Source: Yaniella sp. (GTDB lineage: Bacteria > Actinomycetota > Actinomycetes > Actinomycetales > Micrococcaceae). Taken from it: a stretch of 50,843 nt of DNA. The stretch covers positions 1 through 50,843 of the forward strand of contig NZ_JAKDKW010000011.1 of assembly GCF_030453185.1 (NCBI RefSeq), written 5' to 3'. The notes under the pieces are model-generated. The model was not told the origin of the DNA. It did not search any database and worked only from the letters and a program-made list of their open reading frames with translations. Positions 45,305 to 50,843 of this stretch are shown here, in pieces; positions within the stretch are counted from its first letter, which is position 1, and the number at the start of each line of letters is the position of its first letter. The translations under genes were made by a program, and so were the position numbers.

Positions 45305-46237
45305 TTAGCGCAGTCCCATTGCAGAAGTACATGCTGGCCACTGGCCCCAGCCTGCTTGTGATTGCAGTTTGGAAGCGACGGCGATCTGCTGTTCGCGGGT
45401 TGCCTTATCGGCGGTCGGTGCGTACTGATCGCCTCCCATGGAGTTCCAAGTGGTCGGGTTGAACTGCAGACCACCGTGGTAACCGTTCCCGGTGTTGGTT
45501 GACCAGTTTCCACCGGATTCGCACTCGGCTAGTCGGTCCCATACTGAACCATTAGCTACAGAAGGTGCGGAGCTACCGCTGCTGCTGCTCGACGAGGAAT
45601 CTTCCTCTTCTTCCTTCGTGCCGCGGAGGACAACAGCGTCGGTTGGTTCCTCAGTAACTTCGCGGCTGGTTTCAGTTTTGTCAACTTCTTCGCCATTTTC
45701 TGTCGTGACCTCGTAGGTCACGCTGGCTACACCGTTTATACCTTTGGTATCGGTTTTAGTTTTGCCCTTTTCGAGAGAATCGTCGTTTTCATACGTGGTT
45801 TCGTATTCGACGGGGTCTTCTTCGGTAACTTCAGTCTTTTCAACGACGGTCACTGCAATAGCGGTTGACGAGTTGATGTTCTGATCAGGCTTCGGGGAAA
45901 CTTTGTCGTCGCCATCTACTGACACATTGGCATTGTCCAGGACGTCCTGAACGGTTTTACCAGTGGTGACAACTTCTTTCGTATCCTTGCCCACAGTGAT
46001 TTCCATCAGTTGAGGTACCTGGATTTGATCAGCACTGAGCGGTGTAATCGATGAAACACGCTCAATGTCGAGTGGCTGATCTTCGGTTGGTTGTTCTACG
46101 TTCTCGGCGTCGGCGGTGACTGGCTTATCGGCACTGGCCTGAGTGACAACGAATGCTGCAAGGCCGCCTACGACCATGACTAGGGCTGCAATCTGCGCAA
46201 CGATCTTCGTCAGTGTGCCGCTGAAAATGCTTGACAT
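45305..46237 (-). CDS. rpfB: Resuscitation-promoting factor (RpfB-like, DUF348 and G5 domains)
   Basis: About 310 residues, secreted or membrane-anchored. The first 35 residues have a hydrophobic segment (IAALVMVVGGLAAFVV). A DUF348 domain (ITVGKDTKEVVTTGKTVQDVL), a G5-like domain with many Thr and Glu residues, a serine-rich linker and a C-terminal Rpf transglycosylase-like domain follow; the catalytic glutamate is in RLAECESGGNWSTNTGNGY. Rpf enzymes cut peptidoglycan and wake dormant cells. It has one DUF348 copy rather than three as in M. tuberculosis RpfB. ATG 46237 is chosen; the frame is open to TTG 46300, almost at the predicted transcription start. Confidence 0.92.
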   Translation of the reverse strand: MSSIFSGTLTKIVAQIAALVMVVGGLAAFVVTQASADKPVTADAENVEQPTEDQPLDIERVSSITPLSADQIQVPQLMEITVGKDTKEVVTTGKTVQDVLDNANVSVDGDDKVSPKPDQNINSSTAIAVTVVEKTEVTEEDPVEYETTYENDDSLEKGKTKTDTKGINGVASVTYEVTTENGEEVDKTETSREVTEEPTDAVVLRGTKEEEEDSSSSSSSGSSAPSVANGSVWDRLAECESGGNWSTNTGNGYHGGLQFNPTTWNSMGGDQYAPTADKATREQQIAVASKLQSQAGWGQWPACTSAMGLR

Positions 46238-46308
46238 ATAGAAAAATCCATAAGGTTCGGGGTTCCGACGCGGCACTAAACGCCTACTCGTCGATGACAA
46301 TACGCACG

Positions 46309-46338
46309 ACTATAACGGAAAGATAACAATCATTACAA
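46309..46338 (-). promoter_or_regulatory. Predicted rpfB promoter
   Basis: On the minus strand TTGTAA (46338-46333) and TATAGT (46314-46309) are 18 bases apart. The start point would be near 46302, giving a leader of about 65 bases to the ATG at 46237. Confidence 0.5.
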
Positions 46339-46400
46339 ATCAGTAACGCGTATTTGTTGACCAAACCCGGTGAGCAACGCCCCCTCAAGCATAATCGCTA

Positions 46401-47366
46401 CTAGTCAGCATCGAATTTTCCATATACCAGCTGCGTATTATCAAAGATAACGGAACCGAGATTTTCGACGCTCTGACCTCGTGTCTCAGCGAGCTGGTAG
46501 AGGGTGTGCGGCACAAGGTAAGGCGCGTTCGGACGACCCCGGTATGGATGTGGTGTGAGGAACGGCGAGTCTGTTTCCACCAGGAGCAGTTCCTCGCGCA
46601 TTTGCTGGGCAGCAGCACGAGATGCAGTGCTATTTTTGAACGTGACCACCCCAGAAAATGATGCATACCACCCGTGTTCATTCAGGATTTTCGCCATCTC
46701 CTCGTCGCCCGAATAGGAGTGAAAAACCACGTATTCGGGCAGTTCATCCATAGATAACAAAGTGGCCACAACGTCATCGTGCGCTTCTCTATCGTGAATT
46801 TGCAGCGCTAGTCCAAGCTCTACCGCCATCTCAATATGGCGTTTGAAAGCATATTTTTGGATATCCCAGTTCTCTTCCCCCCCGGTCCGGTAATAGTCCA
46901 AACCCGTTTCGCCGATGCAGACAACCCGCGGATGATCGGCTAACTGACGAATGGTCTCAATGGCCTCGTCCAGTTGGTTGCTTTCAGCAAGGTGCACTGT
47001 GTCATTTGGGTGGATGGCCAGCGCCCCTCGTAAGCGGGGTTCTTGTTCGAGAGCTTCGAGGGTGTACCGAGCCGATTCAAGATCAGTCGCAACCTGCACA
47101 GCACCGACGACGTTAACCCCCGCCGCAGCGTCCATGGCTTCCGTTGGCGTGACCTGGACGAGGCCGTCACGAAAATCCAAGTGTGCGTGATTATCAATCA
47201 CAGGCACCGGCGAGCGTTCCGGAACGGGCGGATATACCAATTTACGTTTCCTACCGCTGTACTCTTCAGTCCTCGATCGAACCTGAGCGCCCTTGCCGAC
47301 GGGCTGCTCATCTTTTGGCAGGTACTGTTCTGGTGTTTGATGCTGTGGTTGTTCTGTGGTGGACAT
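46401..47366 (-). CDS. tatD: TatD family metal-dependent deoxyribonuclease
   Basis: A 321-residue TatD hydrolase. The metal ligands are recognised in DNHAHLDF (His-x-His), GETGLDYYR, ALQIHDREAHDD, VFHSYSG and ETDSPFLTPHPYRGRPN. The first roughly 50 residues are an extension beyond the family core. TatD proteins are 3'-5' exonucleases linked to DNA repair and quality control. The start is ATG at 47366. In actinobacteria tatD normally precedes rpfB and ksgA, as here. Confidence 0.92.
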   Translation of the reverse strand: MSTTEQPQHQTPEQYLPKDEQPVGKGAQVRSRTEEYSGRKRKLVYPPVPERSPVPVIDNHAHLDFRDGLVQVTPTEAMDAAAGVNVVGAVQVATDLESARYTLEALEQEPRLRGALAIHPNDTVHLAESNQLDEAIETIRQLADHPRVVCIGETGLDYYRTGGEENWDIQKYAFKRHIEMAVELGLALQIHDREAHDDVVATLLSMDELPEYVVFHSYSGDEEMAKILNEHGWYASFSGVVTFKNSTASRAAAQQMREELLLVETDSPFLTPHPYRGRPNAPYLVPHTLYQLAETRGQSVENLGSVIFDNTQLVYGKFDAD

Positions 47367-47384
47367 GTATCCAGCTTAACCAGG

Positions 47385-47420
47385 ACTGCCCCGCCGAGTT
47401 CAACGTCTCGACGGGGCAGT
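47385..47420 (-). terminator. Probable terminator after the dehydrogenase gene
   Basis: ACTGCCCCG (47385-47393) pairs with CGGGGCAGT (47412-47420); after one mismatch CGAG/CTCG extends the stem to an 8-base loop. On the minus strand the T-tract is weak (CCTGGTTAAG). It lies 14 bases beyond the dehydrogenase stop. Confidence 0.65.
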
Positions 47421-47434
47421 AATACTTGATGAAC

Positions 47435-48916
47435 TTATTTAACGTTGTGCGGGTTTGGCATACCGATGTACTGGACTGAGGTGTATTCCGCAATACCTTC
47501 GGCGCCACCTTCGCGGCCCATACCGGATTGCTTGACGCCGCCAAATGGTGCGGCAGCGTTGGAGATTACCCCGGCGTTGAATCCGATGAGGCCGAATTCA
47601 ATCTGGTCTGCAACACGCAGTGCACGGTTGTGATCTTCTGTGTAAAGGTATGCCGCGAGACCGTATTCAGAGGCATTAGCCAGACGAATGGCATGTGCTT
47701 CATCCTTGAACTGCACGACCGGCGCAACCGGGCCAAAAATTTCCTGGCTCAGAATTGGCGAGTTTTCCAGCACGGACAGAACGGTTGGCTCGTAGAAGTA
47801 GCCATCGCCTTCAACTTTGTTACCGCCGGCGAGCACTTCAGCGCCTGCATCAACGGCTTCGGTGACTAGGCTGTGGACGTCGTCACGGGCTTTTCCATCG
47901 ATGATGGGCCCAACGGTGGTGTCAGCTTCGGTACCGCGTCCGACCTTACGTGCACGCATAGCCTCAGCAAATTTAGTGTTGAATTCTTCGGCAACATCTT
48001 CGTGCACCAGAATGCGGTTTGTGGCGGTGCAGGCTTCACCCATGTTACGCATCTTGGAATCCATGGCGCCCTGTACTGCAGCGTCCATATCGGCATCATC
48101 AAACACGATGAATGGTGCGTTCCCACCTAATTCCATGGACGTACGCAGCACGTTTTCGGAGGCATCGGCCAGAAGACGACGTCCTACCGGAGTGGAGCCG
48201 GTGAACGAAACTTTGCGCAAACGACGATCCTTCATCAGTGGACCAGAAATGGCTGACGCCGATGAACCAGATACGACGTTGAGTACACCAGCCGGCAGGC
48301 CGGCATCCATCATGGTCTGGGCGAAGTACTGCGAAGTCAGCGGGGTCAGCTGCGCTGGTTTGAGGACCATCGTGGTGCCGGCCGCAACAGCCGGCGCAAC
48401 TTTACGAGTTGCCATGGCCAGTGGGAAGTTCCACGGGGTGATCAGCAGTGATGGGCCGACGGGCTTGTGACGCACGATCATGGTCAGGTTGCCTTCTGGT
48501 GTGGAGCCGAACCGACCGTAGTGACGGACGGTTTCTTCAGAGAACCAGCGGAGGAACTCGCTACCGTAGGTGACCTCACCGCGAGCCTCGGCCAATGGCT
48601 TACCCATTTCCAAGGTCATCAACAGGGCAAAATCTTCGGTACGTTCCTGTACAAGGTCGAAGGCGCGACGCAAGATTTCGGCACGCTCACGTGGAGCGGT
48701 CAGGGCCCATTCGGCTTGCGCTTCATCAGCTGCTGTCAGAGCTTTGAGGGCATCTTCGGAGTTGCCGTCTTGGATCTGCAGCAGTTCTTGACCAGTGGCT
48801 GGGTCATAGACGGGCAGGGTCTTGCCAGACGAGGCGTCTACCCATTCACCGTTAATAAGGAGACCGGTGGGAACGCGTTCAAGCAGTTCTTTTTCTTGTT
48901 GTGCAGTGACAGTCAA
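47435..48916 (-). CDS. gabD: Succinate-semialdehyde dehydrogenase-like aldehyde dehydrogenase
   Basis: A 493-residue aldehyde dehydrogenase superfamily enzyme, closest in pattern to succinate-semialdehyde dehydrogenases, which oxidise succinic semialdehyde to succinate at the end of the GABA shunt. Visible are TPWNFPLAMATRKVAPA, the nucleotide-site MVLKPAQLTPL, FTGSTPVGRRL, catalytic glutamate MELGGNAPFIV, catalytic cysteine MGEACTATNR, and EIFGPVAPVV. TTG 48916 is chosen because AAAGAAGG lies five bases upstream; the frame extends to 48964. No GABA transaminase gene is nearby, so the pathway is an inference. Divergent from ferrochelatase. Confidence 0.87.
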   Translation of the reverse strand: MTVTAQQEKELLERVPTGLLINGEWVDASSGKTLPVYDPATGQELLQIQDGNSEDALKALTAADEAQAEWALTAPRERAEILRRAFDLVQERTEDFALLMTLEMGKPLAEARGEVTYGSEFLRWFSEETVRHYGRFGSTPEGNLTMIVRHKPVGPSLLITPWNFPLAMATRKVAPAVAAGTTMVLKPAQLTPLTSQYFAQTMMDAGLPAGVLNVVSGSSASAISGPLMKDRRLRKVSFTGSTPVGRRLLADASENVLRTSMELGGNAPFIVFDDADMDAAVQGAMDSKMRNMGEACTATNRILVHEDVAEEFNTKFAEAMRARKVGRGTEADTTVGPIIDGKARDDVHSLVTEAVDAGAEVLAGGNKVEGDGYFYEPTVLSVLENSPILSQEIFGPVAPVVQFKDEAHAIRLANASEYGLAAYLYTEDHNRALRVADQIEFGLIGFNAGVISNAAAPFGGVKQSGMGREGGAEGIAEYTSVQYIGMPNPHNVK

Positions 48917-49421
48917 GGATACCTTCTTTCGATCTGTCTGGCGGACGCAGAAGTCGTCATGCACGCCAGGTTTCTACAGTGCAACTCGTCATTCAATCTA
49001 ACATGCAGGTGTTCTGACGAATAGCTATCGAGCCCATAATTGCGGCTATAGAAGTTCGTCATAGTCCTCATTCACAACTGGCATCACTGGTATCTGGTGA
49101 AGTGTCCTGTCCAGCTACGCATTTCTGAACATCCGTTCGATGCTTGCACCCATCAGCTAGTGTGTTGCGAAACTGTCGTTATCCAGACTGTACTGCCACT
49201 ACGGTGATCATGATGTTGTTCACCTTCTGCTGGGAGCGTCCGGAATTCCACGACCCAAATGGCCTCGACTGAGCGGCGATGGCTAGAATAAAGGGCGAAC
49301 AGGCGAATCGGACTGTTGATCCAATATCACCTCAACTTGCTGACACCTTGAAAACTTTCAGACTAACCACGGCAGATGGTCTGCCCAAATCATCAAGATG
49401 CCCAACTCTCAGGAGGCTCGC
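48917..49421. other. Intergenic region between gabD and ferrochelatase
   Basis: About 500 bases between divergent genes, unusually long for this gene-dense window. I see no open frame of convincing coding character, no tRNA, no strong hairpin with T-tract and no clear palindrome. TAGAAT at 49284-49289 could be a -10 box for ferrochelatase, but no good -35 lies at the right distance. AGGAGG at 49411-49416 is the ferrochelatase ribosome site. Confidence 0.6.
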
Positions 49422-50657
49422 GTGACCGAATGGTCCAAACCTCACCCTTCATCCCGCGTTGTTGTACAGGCTGGCGCTCGTGTGCCAGCGGCAACCTCGG
49501 AAGCTCAGACCGGCAATCACTGGGTTGAAGTTCCCACCGAGTTCGATGCCATTATGCTCTCGTCATACGGTGGCCCCAATGGCCAGGACGACGTCATCCC
49601 GTTCCTTCGGAACGTCACTTTAGGACGCAATATCCCTGACGAACGACTCGAAGAAGTTGCCGTCCATTACCGTGAGGCCGGCGGTGTTAGCCCGATCAAC
49701 GAACAGAACCTCGCGCTCAAGGCGTCGATCGAAGAGGAGCTGAAACGTCGCAACATCGATCTGCCGGTGTACTTTGGTAACCGCAACTGGGATCCCTACT
49801 TCACCGAAGCTATTTCCAGAGCTCATGAAGAAAACAAGGTCGAAGGTCGTCCGACGAAAATTTTTGCTCTAGTCACTTCCGCCTATTCAGCATATTCTTC
49901 TGACCGTCAGTACCGTGAAGACTTCGCCGATGCGCTCGAAGCACTGGATCTTTGGGACGACGTTCAAATTGACACTTCCCGTCATTTCTTCGATCACCCG
50001 GGTTTTGTAAATCCGTTTATCGAGGGGACTCGGGAGGCTATTGCGGAGCTCGTCAAAGAAAACGTAGACCTCGATTTGAACAAGGACGTCGAGGTCCTGT
50101 TCTCTGCACACTCGATTCCAATCAAGGATAACGCTCTGTCGGGAGATCCTGATGAGCACGACTACGGGGAAGTCGGGGCTTATAAAGCCCAGCACCTCGC
50201 ACTCGGTGGCCTGGTCATGGATGCCGTCAAAGAACAATTTGGCACCGATGTCCCCTGGAAACTCGTATATCAGTCCGAGTCCGGCCCGGCCCACATTCCG
50301 TGGCTCGAGCCAGACATCAACGATTACCTGGAAGATATCTCTTCGACCCGCAAAGCAGTCGTCGTCGTTCCGGCAACTTTCCTTTCAGATCACATGGAAG
50401 TCTGGTGGGATTTGGATATTGAAGCCAAAGAAACCGCAGCCGAACAAGGCCTAGGCTACAAGCGAGTTTCCACTCCGGGCGTCCATCCCGATTTTGTGGC
50501 CGCAATGGTCGATCTCGTGGAAGAACGCCTGAATGGAACTCCTGCTTCCCAGCGGAAAGCGCTGACCAAATACGGACCCGGCTATGACGTTCGCCGCGCT
50601 GGCTCCAGCCAGGGCTCCGGACCACTGCGTGCTGCCACAGGCGGCCTGCTGCCGTAA
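49422..50657 (+). CDS. hemH: Ferrochelatase (coproporphyrin ferrochelatase type)
   Basis: A 411-residue ferrochelatase. In actinobacteria this enzyme inserts iron into coproporphyrin III in the coproporphyrin-dependent haem pathway (CpfC/HemH). Visible are the N-terminal MLSSYGGPNG, VYFGNRNWDPYFTEAI, LVTSAYSAYSSDRQYREDF, the active-site histidine LFSAHSIPI, and the acidic block FLSDHMEVWWDLD. The protein contains no cysteine, so the [2Fe-2S] ligands reported in mycobacterial homologues are absent. An N-terminal extension of about 40 residues precedes the core. GTG 49422 is chosen for AGGAGG five bases upstream (frame opens at 49398). A terminator follows. Confidence 0.92.
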   Translation: MTEWSKPHPSSRVVVQAGARVPAATSEAQTGNHWVEVPTEFDAIMLSSYGGPNGQDDVIPFLRNVTLGRNIPDERLEEVAVHYREAGGVSPINEQNLALKASIEEELKRRNIDLPVYFGNRNWDPYFTEAISRAHEENKVEGRPTKIFALVTSAYSAYSSDRQYREDFADALEALDLWDDVQIDTSRHFFDHPGFVNPFIEGTREAIAELVKENVDLDLNKDVEVLFSAHSIPIKDNALSGDPDEHDYGEVGAYKAQHLALGGLVMDAVKEQFGTDVPWKLVYQSESGPAHIPWLEPDINDYLEDISSTRKAVVVVPATFLSDHMEVWWDLDIEAKETAAEQGLGYKRVSTPGVHPDFVAAMVDLVEERLNGTPASQRKALTKYGPGYDVRRAGSSQGSGPLRAATGGLLP

Positions 50658-50688
50658 GGTGAAAATGAATTCCCCGTAGTGCGTGAAT

Positions 50689-50742
50689 AACTCCCCAGCA
50701 GTTGGACCGAGAAATCGGCAACCACGGTCTGGGGAGTTTTTC
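50689..50742 (+). terminator. Terminator after ferrochelatase
   Basis: AACTCCCCAG (50689-50698) pairs with CTGGGGAGTT (50729-50738) around a 30-base loop that can itself pair, followed by TTTTC. The remaining 100 bases to the window end are AT-rich with no recognisable feature. Confidence 0.75.
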
Positions 50743-50843
50743 ATTTACATTGGCTATGTCGGGCTGACTCACAATGGGTGTACTGGAATCTACACCTCAG
50801 CATTTTTGTTGAATTATAAAGTAATTTCGATTTTCTTATCGTG

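Noticed and set aside
48467-49024. 185-codon open frame opposite gabD
   Set aside because: Mostly antisense to the aldehyde dehydrogenase; the part beyond it shows no recognisable motif.
1-50843. Mobile elements, prophage, defence system or CRISPR array
   Set aside because: No transposase, integrase, nuclease-defence gene, direct-repeat array or terminal inverted repeats were found; gene order is typical core chromosome.

Overview
The window looks like ordinary chromosome of a high-GC Gram-positive bacterium (Actinomycetota), most likely Micrococcales/Micrococcaceae-like but with only moderate GC. Pointers are gene content and order typical of actinobacteria: maf next to an AccA3-type acyl-CoA carboxylase alpha chain; a cysteine-less LpdA divergent from a purine phosphorylase/phosphohexomutase pair; glmU with tRNA-Gln; tatD-rpfB-ksgA-ispE-ABC-F; a DUF2505 protein; an actinobacterial-type ferrochelatase; and frequent GTG and TTG starts. 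The genus is inferred only. I see no insertion sequence, prophage, integrase or CRISPR array.

Layout. 0.1-4.4 kb: DUF885 hydrolase, Maf and the biotinylated acyl-CoA carboxylase subunit. 4.5-9.5 kb: an MHS-type transporter with a promoter and a perfect inverted repeat in its leader, then acetoacetyl-CoA synthetase and LpdA on the minus strand. 9.6-13.3 kb: a deoxynucleoside salvage operon (purine nucleoside phosphorylase, phosphohexo/pentomutase, deoC), then a small membrane protein and a strong terminator. 13.3-15.4 kb: two tandem acyltransferase-3 membrane proteins. 15.4-24.3 kb: mfd, DUF2505 protein, pth, rplY, prs, glmU, tRNA-Gln and a small membrane-anchored Rho-N-like protein. 24.5-26.3 kb: a compact minus-strand repair operon, ogt-tag-pfpI, closed by a terminator. 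26.4-32.3 kb: a de novo NAD operon, nrtR-nadA-nadB-nadC-nifS, with a recognisable promoter/operator. 32.4-37.4 kb: acsA, then a minus-strand transport block (ACR3/BASS-type carrier, paired SMR proteins, MFS carrier). 37.5-41.4 kb: Nei-type glycosylase, an MMPL exporter and its divergent MarR regulator. 41.4-47.4 kb: Uup-like ABC-F protein, a degenerate IspE-like protein, ksgA, an Rpf with G5 domain, and tatD. 47.4-50.7 kb: succinate-semialdehyde-type dehydrogenase and ferrochelatase.

Most interesting points. (1) The IspE homologue in its conserved slot beside ksgA has lost the recognisable catalytic and ATP-loop residues. (2) The NAD operon has a -35/-10 pair with a 13-bp palindrome at the start point, a good NrtR operator candidate. 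(3) ogt-tag-pfpI are translationally interlocked, and this Tag lacks all four zinc ligands of the E. coli enzyme. (4) The MHS transporter leader contains a perfect 14-bp inverted repeat just after a promoter. (5) The marR/mmpL intergenic region has a promoter with a palindrome over the start point. I found no convincing wholly new multi-gene system; the window is mainly core metabolism and repair.
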